A DNA stretch of 64,000 nt from Numida meleagris. Lineage: Eukaryota; Chordata; Aves; Galliformes; Numididae. A program made the translations under genes and the position numbers. Positions 21,695-34,711 of the stretch are shown here, piece by piece. Location: contig NC_034412.1 in NCBI RefSeq assembly GCF_002078875.1, positions 30,867,065 through 30,931,064 on the forward strand, written 5' to 3'. Under the pieces are notes generated by a model. It was not told the DNA's origin and did not search any database. It saw only the letters and a list, made by a program, of their open reading frames with translations. Position 1 is the first letter of the stretch; each line of letters starts with the position of its first letter.

Positions 21695-24600
21695 AAGGAA
21701 ACCTCATAAGCCTGTTGTAGCAACTTTTCATCACTTAATTACGCTTGGCTGCTCTGATGAGGTTGCACCAGTAATTGTATCTGCATGTCCTTTTTCATAT
21801 GAAATATTTACTTATTAGCCATTGTCAGCTACTTTGGCCTTCTGAGAACATGGATTCAGCTAGTGATTCTAACAGCTATTTCAAATATCTAATTACCTGA
21901 TATATACTTAATTCAAACATAAATCTGGGCATTGGTGAACATCCTCAGACAGTTTGAGAAAATCTTTCTGAAATACTTGTGTGGTCTCTTCAATTTTAAG
22001 ATGTCTGTTGTTGCTGTTGTGCAAGTGTAACTTTGATTTATCATAAATGTAGTTTGCGTTCGTCTGTAACTGGATCTTGCCCAGTGGTAGATGACAGAAA
22101 TGAGACAGATTTTGTCATCAGTACTAAACACTATGCATTACGTTCAGTACCGTGCTCCAAAATCATGGAATTATTCCCATAGAATAAAGAACGTAATGGT
22201 ACATATCTTTAAACTGCGTAGCCAATATTGACTAAGTACATAAAAAGTGATACTAGTTACTCTCTACCAATAAGCCAATACTTTTCATACCATAAATTGC
22301 TTGTGTATTTATTGCTTGTAATTTTTACTTGCTGTAAAATGACTTTAGAATTCCAGAAATGCCTTTTCTAGATCAGTGGATTTTGCTCTTAATAATAAAA
22401 CCATTGTTAAATCTGTGATATGATACTCCTAAATTGTTGTGAACAGAAAATTGAATCTGTACATTTAAACATGTAGTATGTATAACTTGCCTATTCTTCA
22501 TGTGTTAAAAAGGCTTACTTGGCAAAGTAGTACAATATTAAGAAGGGGGAAAACTGAATTCTTAACATAAATTGTGGCAATTCTGTATTTTGGTGAATTC
22601 TGAGCACACTGCACACCTTCTGCATATGTACCTCGTATACAAATTAATTTATAAGAGCCAGTTTACGTGACCACATCATTCCTAGTTGGCAGTGCCAAAT
22701 ACTCACAAGTCAGTTTAAGCCTGCTCACCAACTGATTGCTATGTGTTGCCAGGATATATTTGATTACTTGTAGAAATGAATTAAAGCAAAGACAATATCT
22801 GAATGACTCAAATTTAGCAAAGTTTTAATAAAAGCTTCTGAGAAGTATTTATAATTTGTATTTCAAAAGAGCAGTTTTTTACAGTTTGTACAGTGTTGTT
22901 TATTGTGCAAGTGAACAGCAAATAAACTCTAAAGTGTGTATCTGTAAGCTGTAATCAGTACTGTAACCATATTTATACTTGCATATTTCACCATATTTGA
23001 CAGCAAATATGAAGAGCCCAAACTGATGTTTCTGCGTCTTGATCCTATATGTCCGCAATTTTCTTCACTGATAGGAAGCAAATTTGCATTTGGAATAGAA
23101 TGTGTGGTGTACGCCAAGTGTAGTGTTTTAGGAGAGCTAGCACCCAGTTATCTTGATTTGTGTAGTATAAGCAGTTAGAAAAATTTATGTGACACTGAGC
23201 TAATCATTAATCAAGGCTTAATTGAGTTGATTTACTGATATGAGGCAGAGAGAGTGTGTCCTTCAGCACAGGTATCTTACAATTCCAGATGTGTTGCAAA
23301 GAAATGACTTTCTCTTTTTAGGAAAATAGTGAAATGTACTGTAATAGACAAAGGTGTCATCTATAACATAGATTCAAATTTAAAGCTCCAGTAATTCAGT
23401 ACGTAAAGGCTTAATATAACCACTGTGTGCTAGAAACTTCTGAGCAGCCGTAATCTGCAAAGGAGAGAGCCAGAATGCAAAGTTAATTTCTTATAAATTT
23501 CTTTGCATTAGGAAGTTTATTCATTGAACCTGTCTAGCTTATGACACAGAGTCACTCAAGATCTTTTTGAAATTCAGAGGTCTGAGCAATTCTCTAACCA
23601 AAATAAGGAAGTAAAAAGAGAAATTTCCAAACAGAAAGACAGAGGGTAATAGAATATTATCATCAAAGTTTCTTGAAGTGCTATGATTTGTTTTTATTTT
23701 TCTGTTATTAATTTCTACCCTCTTACGCTCTCTGTATGAAGAAGTTCTGATTGATCGGTTTGTACATAATTTAAATGATATTTCTGCTTTCAGTTATGTT
23801 ATTTCTTAAATAAGATTTCTAATGTGAATGCTTATGTTAGTGATCACAAATTTAAGCAGGCTTAGCTAAGCCAGGTTCTGGTTTTATTTTTTTTGTTAAT
23901 AGGTATGGATCAAAAGGATATTCATAAATAAGGAAATTTGGAAGTGCTGGAACACACATCAAATATGGACCGTAGGTTAATTATTTTAATAGATATAATT
24001 AATGGATAATTAAAATATTATATAATATGTTACTTTCTAATTATCGAGGATATCTTCAGAAAATGGAAACATAAGATTTGGATTGATCTTTTTTACTTCT
24101 TATGTCAATATGTTTGCCTGAAGTCCTCTTCATTTTTAACTCTTTTTACTTTCCAACTAACGCTTTTCTCATGAAAAAGAAAACTCTTGCTGTCTATGTC
24201 AGCGATGAAGCAGACTGCATGCAGTTATTTTGACTATATACACAGTAAAAAGGTAATCATGCTTTCTCTCATAATATTCCTCAAATATTTGTGGAACTGG
24301 GAGTAAGAATTTTGCATGGCTTTATTTTGGAGACAACATTCAAGACAGAGGCTGTACATTCTTGGGTCTTTCAAATGTGTTTGCAAACATAGATTGACTT
24401 CTAAACAGTTTAGAAAACATTCAGTATAAATTCAGCAAAACAACTGGTGTTGAACAGAATATGAACCAAAAAAGTCCTTTGTTGTTGATAATCTAGAAAT
24501 GTGGTTGGCACCAAAGGTTGTACAAATCCATGACACCAGATGAACTTACTAAGATTTGGTGATGCAAAAAACACTGAGATCCCGTTTTAAGCATATGGCT

Positions 24601-24946
24601 GCAAATGTGTGTCAGTTTGATGCAAAGGTAAACAGCACATAAACCTAGGTAAGCTGGTCTTGTTTTGTTCTTCAGTTTCCAAGTCCTTTGTTAATATTTG
24701 TATCCTTCATCCATGGGACTTGTATGGTCAGTACACATTATGTGAGGACTGTTTAAAACCTGTAAGGAATTGGCAGGAGATGTTTTACAGTGGCAAAAGA
24801 TGGTCATTGAAATTAAAGAGCTTGTCAAAACCTGTCACTTAAAAAATCAATAGGAAAAGATTAGTTTTTTAAAGTAAAAATGTGGAGTTTTTTTATCCTC
24901 CTAGACAATTTCTTTACTTCAAAAGAACAGCTGAGTATACAGTCAC

Positions 24947-25408
24947 TCACAGGAAATCTCTTTTCTCACTATTGAAGCATCTTGTAGTGGGCAAGAATTT
25001 TAGCAATTTGAAGAAGATCTTGGATTTACAGGTGTGCCAGTGAATGATGATACTGCCTGACTTTAAACATCTCCAAGGAGTTGGTGCAGAAGCCCTAGGT
25101 AGTGCTTCAGAGGGCTGAATATGGACTAGATGAGGCTGGACAGGAGCTTTGGTGAGCAGGAAGGAGTTGGAGGAGATTTGACTGGCTGAGGCCACAGCAA
25201 ACCCTGTCCTAACTTGTTTATAGAGGCTGTAGGTAAGCTGTGCTGGCTGGGGCACCAAAGGGGCCTGGGGAAGAGAACACTGCAATGCAGAAATCAAGGG
25301 TAGACCTGATGAGTGGAACAAAGGGCTTACTAAAAATTTTTTAGCAGTCTGTAAAATGTCTTCTGCTCCTGTGCATTGTGGAGTTGCTAGGTCAATTCTC
25401 TGTTGCAT
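24947..25408 (-). other. 153-codon open frame, function not recognised
   Basis: A minus-strand frame of 153 codons, one of the longest outside repeats. Composition is rich in Ser, Pro, Leu and Gln. No motif, signal peptide or membrane segment stands out and codon periodicity is not obvious by eye. The block is richer in GC than its flanks, which by itself lengthens open frames. It may be a degraded mobile element, a non-coding RNA exon or chance. Confidence 0.15.
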
Positions 25409-27540
25409 TTTCTATTTTCTATTTGTGTATGTCTTAGTTGTTTTCCTACCTTCAGTACAATTTTGAGAGGAAATGTATGAGATTACAGGACATGGCTGGG
25501 AAGCTGAAGACACAGGTACCTCCAGTGTCCTCTTGCCAGTGTGCTCCATCCTCCCTCATGAAAAAGGACATCCATTAAAAAGGATAGGTGACGGTTATAT
25601 TTGCTGTTATGGATAGCTAGGTAGATGCTAAGAATAAAGGACGATAAACAGTTTCAGCATTGTGTGAAATTACTTCATGCTCTCCCAGGCTGACAAATAC
25701 TGAAGAGAAATAGAAAACATCCTCGTAGGCTGCAGGAGTCGTGCAGGTCTGAGAGACAGAGCTAGAGTAGTTTAAGGTAACTGCCCCAGTGGGCAGTGTT
25801 TCCAGCACCATATATTTCCTGGCACGGATAGCACTGACTCAGATTTGTGAATGGTGATGTGTGATAACTTAGTTATAATGTTTGTGATTTTAATGAAGAA
25901 ACTGTTTTTCTTATTTTGATTGTATGTTTCCTTAAAGAACAATGTGGCAAGTTAGTTGACAAGAAGCTTGAGCCTAGAGCTATTTCTCCACGCAGTGATA
26001 GATTTAATTATAACAAGCAATGGATACACTATTTTGCCTGAGGTTAACCCAAAGTATTGGATATCAAGAAACTTTTAAAATTCACTTCAACATCTTTTAG
26101 ACTCATGCAGATGCACACATGTATATTCATCATCCAGCTATATGACTATACTGTGGCAAAGGAAGTTCATTCAACTAGGCAGAGTAGTTTCCTATTTTGC
26201 TTTCACAGTAATTTGACTCTACAGGCCAAAAATTTAAATAAATGGATGTGAGCCAGCTGGGTAGCCAGGTGTAGAATCTACTAAATCAGAATGAAGGTGC
26301 TTGATTTGAAGTAAGAGGAGCAAACGGGAAAATAAAAATAAAGAACAAAGTTTGAAGGCACAGTAGAACAGTTTCTAGTTACTCCTGTGTTTTCTTGACT
26401 CTTGTTCCTTTAGGATAGCTGAAGCAATTGAGTTTCATCGTTCCCTGAGTATCTCATGAATATTTCAGTTCCAAATGGTTGAATGTTGTTTTTATTAGTC
26501 CATTTAGATTGCAGCACAAATATATTTCCCTGTGTGTGGCTGAGATTTGGAATTAGGGAATATTTGTGGCATGAGGCAATAAACAAAAAGAAATGCATAA
26601 TGTACAGTTCAATACAGTTGTAACAATCGAGTGCTTTTTAAAGTTCACACTCACAGAACCTCACAGATCTGGGACCTGACCTACCGTATCTTTTATTTTA
26701 TATGTTAATATTCATTTCTTGCCAATAGTACTTTCTACTTCCCTCACCCTGAAAAGTCACCAGACTATGAGAAAGACAATTCTTATACTTCATTTCTTTT
26801 TATCATTCCAGTGTAGTTTTCTTGTTTTCTTTCTTCAGCTGTCCTCAGTGTTCAAGTGGACATCCTTGAAAAGAGCCACCAACAACACTCATTTGTAAAG
26901 AATACTCATGCATGTGTTTCATTACTTTTTTTTTTTTATAATTAATAATATAAAAGTTGGGCTAGTTCTTAGTGAATGAACAGGTACACACAGATTAGAT
27001 CTCTGTCCAAAAGAGGTTAGAATCTAGACAGTTAGCATACCAGTTTAAAAAAGGGAGAGATCTGTTATCTATTTGATACAGACTGGTCAGTTTGTCTATG
27101 CACAGTATTATTTTGTTGTTATTACTATTTATCCTTTCTTACCTGTTGAGTTGGTGAACTTTGGTTCTCTTATAACTAAGCCTTTTGGCTAGATTTTCCT
27201 AAAATGCATGTAAATATGTAGGCAAGTATCAGAGGATGATTTCCAATGAAAACTTATTTTAAAATATTTTAAATTGTTAATGAGAGACAGGGTATTACAA
27301 AAAATAAAATCCCTTGCATGAGGCAGCCTGCTAGAATTTAGCCCAGAGCAGCTTACATTAGGTACTGGCATTCAGTTCTAAATAATCATGTTATAGAAAT
27401 GAGGAGTAGATTTCTAGCGAGTAAAATTAGAAATGTAGATGCCAGGTAATGACAAGACACAGAGGGCAGAAATTGATAGATACTGTTTCAACATCTGTGT
27501 TGATTCTTGGATTTCTTCTGTATCAGTAGAATATCATTAA

Positions 27541-28105
27541 GAGGGCTGCTCTGAAAGTAATGTCTCCTATTTAATTATGTAAGCCCATGATGACAGAGGC
27601 AGACTTTGTTGGTATGGCAGAAGAAGGTGAGCCTTCCCACCAATATTCCATCACATTGTGCTGCTGCATGACAGATGGTAGCAGAGGGGCATTCTGACAA
27701 AATTGCATCTGACATGGAAGTGCGTATGTAGCAAAGGTGTGTCACTGAATTCCTCCACGTAGAAAAAATGGCACCCACTGTCATTCATTGACACTTGCTG
27801 AACATTTCAGGAGACCAAAGAGTGGATGTGAGCACAGTGAGGCGGTGGGTGCTGTGTTTCAGCAGTGACAACAGCTATGCAAGACAAGCTACATTGCAGA
27901 CAGCCATGTGGCATACATTTTTATGCATGCAGTATGCAGGTTCTTGTTCATCACCAGTGAAAAATGTATAAGATAATGGTAGCAACTATGTTGAAAAATA
28001 GTGTTTTGTAGCTGAGAATTGTCTCTATCAAATAGTAATTATTGTGTTCTTTGTATCTGCTGTGGTTTCCATGGAAATAAATAGGAGGCATTACTTTCAG
28101 TGATC
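27541..28105 (+). mobile_element. Mariner (Galluhop-type) deletion derivative, copy 3
   Basis: The left end gggctgctctgaaagtaatg and the reverse-complemented right end GATCACTGAAAGTAATGCC mark the terminal inverted repeats; TA follows the right end and TAA precedes the left. Length is about 565 bp. The interior matches copy 2 up to the ttcagcagtg block, carries about 50 bp more after it (acaacagctatgcaagacaa and on), and then rejoins the common 3' part. Confidence 0.92.
27707..27870 (+). pseudogene. Mariner transposase N-terminal remnant, copy 3
   Basis: The segment reads like the other copies (MEVRM, then QRCVTEFLHVEKMAPT) but has an in-frame TAG at the Lys codon after MEVRM and further stops near 27790. 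It keeps a normal-looking VSTVRRWV region by homology (gtgagcacagtgaggcggtg). This copy cannot make even the truncated protein without readthrough. Confidence 0.75.
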
Positions 28106-31100
28106 TATGTACATTGTTGATGGACTGCCTAGTTTTCCATGTACACCTTGATATTCTTTGGGGTTTATAGCTGATTCCAGGAAATCAGAGCGCCTTTGTC
28201 TGGGACAAGGATAAGATATTTTGTGAGTCCCTCATTAGATTTATTAGTGGAATTCTTCTTCGGTAAACAACTTCACCTATCTTTGTAATCTTTCTTTTAA
28301 TTCAATGCACTTGGTCCTAGGGACACATCATATTTATCCAACAAGTACCTTTGGTTGGAAAAATCAGGACTAAAATTCACACCATCTCTGTAAAAAAAAA
28401 AAAAATTAAAAAAAAATCATAAAATCATGCAGGTTTTAATATGTGCATTTATAAAATAACTCTTTGGGAAGAGGGCCTTAAGCCATAGCTGTTAAAAAGA
28501 ACATCAATGGAATATTGTTGCTGGCAATCAAATCAGATGTCTCTGAAGGGTGTCCAGCCATGTGCATTGGAAAGAACACTATTCTTTCCTCATTTCCTTT
28601 GCTGGCACAAGCGGCAGTCTGCTGATTTTCAGATAATTAAGGATTGCATGATGAAGGCAACAGGCATATTATTTGATAAAAGGGCTGAGATGAAGGTGCC
28701 AGCTAAGTCTGGAAGATTCTGTAATTTGATGTGACTGCTGTCAGGAACACAGACTTGCTGAAATTAGATCTACTGGCTTCACCAGAGTAGCCGGTGAAGT
28801 GAAAAATGTACATGCAGAGCTTAGATGGGTTTCCTGAAGTCAGTGATTGTAAATTTTCATACATCACTCTGGGGCTAAGAAATACACTGTTAACCTTCTG
28901 TGTACCAAGGCAGACTATTTGCATTTGATGAAATTCTAAAGCACTTCAGGCTTTAGCTGTTCCAGATCCCAACTATGAAAGCAAAAACAAAACCTTGCAC
29001 CTTTCAAAAAAGCTTAGTTCTTTGCATTCTTTCTTGATCTTTCATCACTGTAAGCAGAGAACACCTAACTGATAGCTAAGCAGAGATCAAAAGAATGACT
29101 GCACAGGTTATTTGCAATCACTTGAAATGTTTTATGCACCCAATTATTCTCAGGGGAGAAGTAGAGAGAAGATAGCTGATGATATATGTTATCTAATAAT
29201 TGTGAGAAAGAACACCTTTCCAGTGCCTGCCCCATTCTCACCTTCTTTTGCATACATTCAAAATCAGTGAAGTGACAGCCTTCAGGCCTGTCTGACCCAG
29301 TCCCCTGCCTTTGATTGTGCAAGTCCAATCCAGACAAAATGAGGACACACTTCTTGTGTTGCTTCATGTCCTTTGGTTTCAGGCTAATAGGAGATAACCT
29401 CGAGGACAAACAAAGTAGGTTAATGTATAGCATATTTGCTGGGGATGCAGCTTAAGATAGCAATATGTTTTACTGGTGCTGTCTTTGCTCTGTAGGAATC
29501 TATCTTGATGGCTGAACTAGGGTGTGTCCAAGGGACCAAAGACACTGCAGAATGATCACTGATGCTATTAATTGCTTCAGCTTTGGCCTGGTTTTAGCCT
29601 ACTGCTTTTGACCCTAACACTTTTAAGAGTTAAAAGGTCCTTTCTAACTTCATCAGCATTCTGCACTGTGGCAGCTAGTTTCTTGGTTCAAAAGTTCACT
29701 TGCATCATATTTAAAGAGTAGACTCCCTGAATGAATGGCTGAAGGCAACAAGCTGAAGCTCACTCTGAGGAAAGGAAATGTTTCAGCATTTTAACAGGAC
29801 AACCATTCTAATTGAGTTCTGTTCTTTAGGAGAAGCTTTGAACACAATTTGGATTTCATCATTGAAGTGTGAAGTAGAAACCTGCCATCTGTCTGAATCT
29901 CATTATGTCATATGATCTACTGGAGTGATATTCAATTTTAGTATGTTCCCCATAAAAGACTTGAATGGTTTATAAGCAAATTTAAAAAAGGACTGAGGTA
30001 TATGTTTGAAGTTGCATTCCAATGCCAAGAAAGTGGGTTTTGCCTGATTAGGATAGTAAAGGTATAAAATACCCCTCATTACTAGCTCTGTGGGTGATAC
30101 TGCAGACCACAGCAAGAGAGGCAGTGCTGTTAAATAATGACAAAAAACCTCCATGGAGCTGCTGTCACTTTTCTGAGCAAGGGAACATTGTTGCCATGTG
30201 TTTTAGTATCGGCTATCCTGCATAACTAGCATGCACACAGTGATAGCAAAAGCTGAGGCATATTACTGGCCTTGGTCTGAGGAAAAGTGCAAGTGGAATT
30301 TACTATTTCCTTTCTTGCTTGTTTCTGGCCTCCTGTAAATATGTGACATCCCTTTCTCACAGCGACTGATATACTCAAAAGCCTTTTGAATCTTAGGTGT
30401 TTCTTTGAAACTTGGTGCAGCTCATTCCTTCAGCCAGGGAGGAAGGGATATGTCAGCATGCAAAGGATACAGCTGTTCCACGAAGATGTGAGGGGATGGC
30501 ATAAAAAATTTCAAAGGCACAATAGAAAAGTATAGTAAACTACCCATGAGCTGACTTATTACTGATCCTCTGATCTACATGTAGCTGTATACTTAATGGA
30601 GTTGATGAAATGCACACAATTTTTACCAGAGGTAGCTGCAAGGATACCACAAATTTCTAAATATATCAATTTGATTAATGTTAGATATGTTACCACGTGC
30701 AGAAAATTTCTCAAACACGAGCAATGGCAAACAGGATCAATAGAAATACATTAATACATAATTCAGATCAGTTAAACTATTTGTTTTAGGAAGCTACATT
30801 TTCACCCTAAAGTTGATTTGCAAGTGATTTGCTGAAGTTTAAACTGGCATACTGGCATGTGCCTGTGTAAATCAAAACTAAGGTCCTTAAATATTTCTGA
30901 TATGTAGAAATGTATCTGATTCACTCACAGGCTAGAATTTGATTCAAGAATGAAACCTTATTTGCAGTTGCATGGATTGTCTACCTACAATTGAAGGTTG
31001 GTAATGATGAAAATAATTACTGTTCAGTATTACTGTTTCTCCTGTAAATTACATGCTCTATGAAAATAGGCCATTACAACATACTTTTTTTTGTCTTTTT

Positions 31101-34100
31101 GCTATTCTTTTTTCTTTTAAAACATTTCCTTTAAATCATTTTATACTTAGACTAGTTTTTTTTTTAATGTACATTTATCATAATGTATGCATATCTCCAA
31201 ATTTTTAAGCATATGATGGTACGAAATATATTTACTTTGCTACCCTGTATACTTCTAACTGAATTTCCATTGCAACAAATGCCAAATCACTTGTTTGGGG
31301 TTATAAGAAGGTTTTAGACATAAAATCCCTCTCCCATCAGGCTTCTAAATATAGAAAAACATAATGTTAGATGGATATGGATGGAATTCTCTCATATTAT
31401 TTAACAAGGTTGGGGGTGTTAGGGGTGATGCAGGTTCCTAGATGGGTGGGCAGTACCACTGAGCACATGGGAGATACATCTTTACTCTAGCTGTGTGTGG
31501 AACACCTCCATTCCATTATTATGTCCATTTATAAATCCCAAGAAAATGATAATCTGGTCTAGACCACACTTTTTTTACAGCCTTTACTGTAAAACAAAAA
31601 TTATCCTTGATGGTATAAAAATAACAAATAGAGGAAAAAAGGGGACAAAAAAAAATCCAAACAGAAAGCTAATAGCCATAGAAATCCTGAAAAAATATTT
31701 TCTAAACATTCTTATTAGGTAAATAGTCTATTAACCCTGAAGATGAAGCATCATAGTTCATTAAACTATGTATTTTTTTTAAAATTACTCTTGTTAGGTA
31801 TTCCATTGAGGAACATGAATTCAAACATGGCCTCAGGCATAAGAAGATTCAAAGTGCATGTCCATTAAACTCACAAACAGCTTTCCAGATGGAGCAAATG
31901 GAAACAACCCTCTTCCTGACAACTGTAAACGTTGCACAAAGATTAAAATAATGAGACTGAGCTGCTGCACTGGCTGTAGCATTGTTCTGAGTTCTCATTT
32001 TTCTGCTCCTCTCTTTCTGCCATCATATGCCTCTTTAGCACTGTCTGAAGATCTTTACACTGGAAAGAAATTAAAAGTGGATAACCTGGGTTATGAAGTT
32101 TAAATAGCCAGGTCAGTAGTAAATAACACAAAGATATTTTAGTTAGTTTGCTATATTCTTGTTTCTGTTTTTGTAGCTATTCAGTACATGGAAAAAAAAT
32201 GTTATGCTGAAAAGTGTATTTTGGTGCATTATTATTTTATGCAGGCAGAAACACTGAAATCACATTTAAAACAGAAAACATTTCGTTTTAAAATTTAATT
32301 CATTCTTTAGAAGTGAGCTACACTTTTTTCTTCCTCTTCTTTTCTGTTTCATTATTATTAGTCACCTAAGAGTAGAGGTAGCTGAAGTTTTTCATGTGGA
32401 AATTATCCTGTTGGAAATCTATTTTCATTGGAGTTAGCCGAGTATTGTTACTTCTGTCTAAAAACTGGACATTTCAGAGGAAATGCATGCATCTTCAGTT
32501 GAATCATTGTAATACAATGTTTATATGAGGAATATAAGAAACAAGCCAATGTCTTTTAATATAAAACCAATATTTTTAATATTACTGAATTATTTAGTTC
32601 TCTAAAGAAGTTGGATTTAAATTGCTTTTAATTAAAGCACGGCCATAAAGGGCTTTCTTTCTCCTGACTTATTTTGAAATTTACTCCTTATTTTTTATTC
32701 TTCTTACATATGATAAGTAAATTAACATGCTAACAAAGAAAGTTATAAATCCTAATTGTTTGATTTTTATAGACAGGCTACATAATATTTGAGCAGTAGG
32801 TAAATTTTTTTCTCTCTATATATTTTTATTACAAATTATATACATAAGTTTCATTGTTGCACTTAGAGAAAAGGTAGCAGCGCAGGAATTAAGATCTGTG
32901 TTTAAAATGCAGTCTACTGACAGTGGTGTGAATCATAATAACTCCATTAAGTCTGTGTAGTTAAATTAGTATATAGTCAATGAAATTGAAATCAGAATTA
33001 GGTTCAGCCTAGACATTACTTATTTAAATCCGGTCATCATTATTTTTAATTTCTTATCTAGACCTATCTGAAGTCAGTTATGTGACTTCTTATTCAAAGT
33101 AATGACTGGGATTTTCTGGACACTGCTATAATAAAATTGGTAATTGAATATACCAAAAATATGAACAGTTACAAATGTTGTGCATTATGACCTACAGTGA
33201 AGAACTGAATCAAGCCTTCCACTAATAGTGGAACAATTTTTATAATTTAATGCTTTTGTAAATGGACTTAAATTCTCGCTGCAGAGATCTTGCATAGTGT
33301 ATGGCCATTACACATGTTGTAATAGAACTGCAGTTTTAACTGCATTTGGTGTATTGGAGCTTCAGTATAGATGAAGTACTTTGTTTCACCCTGCTAGATA
33401 CGATATAGATACCTGTACTGCTGGGTGCAGCGTACACTATCTCAAGTGGTCCCACGCAGAAAATAAATGCAGTACTTCTTGTTTAGATTCCCAAGTTCAG
33501 ATTTATAATGAGCAGTTTAACAAAGGTATTTTTGAGTTCATTTAGGTTACATTTTTGAGTCTGGTTTGGTGATTCTGGAGGAGAGTGTCTATTACATTTA
33601 ATTTAAAAGTAAAGACTGGAACTAGTAGCTATTACACTCTTTCCAATGATAACTCCTCTCTTATTTATGCAGACTGCATCTGCTGTCACTCAGGTAATGT
33701 ACTTGGCTCTGAATTCAGAAGCTCAGATTACTGAGCCACAACTTTAATCACTGAACCTTTAACAATGAGGCTCAGAAAGCAGTAATTTTAAAATCATATA
33801 TACATTTAAATATAGTGGGCTAATTTCTTTGCTCTGCTGCGTGAAGTCTAATATATTTTTATTTATAGACCTTCAGACCTGCAACATCTCTCCCCCCTAG
33901 CACTTTTTCACATTGGACTTGCTCCCTGAGGCAAACTTTCATCAGCTTCCCAAAACTCCTGTGATGACATAGACTGTCCTTCAAGATACTTCTGATGGTA
34001 ATTAGGTTTTCTTACAACTAACACTTTTGAGAGAAATATACCTTTCTTACTGGTCGTCCTGCACATTTTCTAATTCTTTGTGTTCATTGTTGCTGTTGTT

Positions 34101-34711
34101 TATTTTCTTGTGAATTATGTATCACTGTGTTACTTTTTGAGAGAGAGGTATCTGATCATCATAATCATGTCTTTGTTGTATACGAAAGACCCTTACTCAA
34201 GTCATTCCCAGACAGAATGCCATACATAAAAGAATTTTTACTATATCTGCAATGGAGCTTTTATTGATGCTCTATGTAGTATCTGTAACAAATAAACTAT
34301 TGAAATGAAGAATGGGATCAGTTATTCTTTTGGCAGTACTTTTAGATTTCAGAACTGTGGAAGTCAGCATCCATAAATCGTTTAAGAACTGCTCAGCAAG
34401 CAAAAGTGAAATTAGCTCAAGTATATTTTAAACACATTAAAGAGGAGAGATAGAAATACCATTTTAAGCATAGGAATCTAATGCATTCAAAACTTTTCTT
34501 TGTCTGAATGACTTTGTTAAAAGTAGTGACCCAGAAGGATCTTTGATCTCTTCTCCAAGTCACTGTGAGTGCCTCTGATAATAACTCCATGTCATACTTG
34601 TTAATATTAAAATCTGTTTTTGTTTCTATTTCTTTAATACTAATTTCTAAAACTATCCTTATCTATTAATTTGTCCTGGGCTATCTGTTCTGGGTTTTCC
34701 TGCTTCCTGCT
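28106..34711. other. Unique AT-rich sequence, 6.6 kb
   Basis: Nothing recognised as a gene. A-rich run at about 28390-28416. The 29065-29433 minus-strand frame (122 codons) and 31495-31722 plus-strand frame have no family features. Several AT-rich stretches (30660-30790, 32520-32640) are ordinary. Confidence 0.5.

Larger units (their letters stand above)
18971..27540. other. Unique AT-rich sequence, 8.6 kb
   Basis: No recognised gene or mobile element. T-rich run at 21656-21694. Non-repetitive, TAAT-containing stretches at 21700-21900 and 23120-23260 might be conserved non-coding DNA. An imperfect AT hairpin lies near 23980-24030. GC-richer 24947-25408 has a 153-codon minus-strand frame without recognised features; 25500-25810 is similar with a 64-codon frame. 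Confidence 0.45.

Noticed and set aside
26414..26448. Plus-strand 35-nt segment after a very good acceptor
   Set aside because: The donor (GTATCT) is weak and the open frame ends three codons later.
27143..27198. Minus-strand 56-nt segment between an AG and GTAAGAAAG
   Set aside because: Open in one frame, but the pyrimidine tract is weak and 18 open codons are expected often by chance.
27575..27784. Minus-strand 69-codon frame
   Set aside because: Antisense to the mariner transposase remnant of copy 3.
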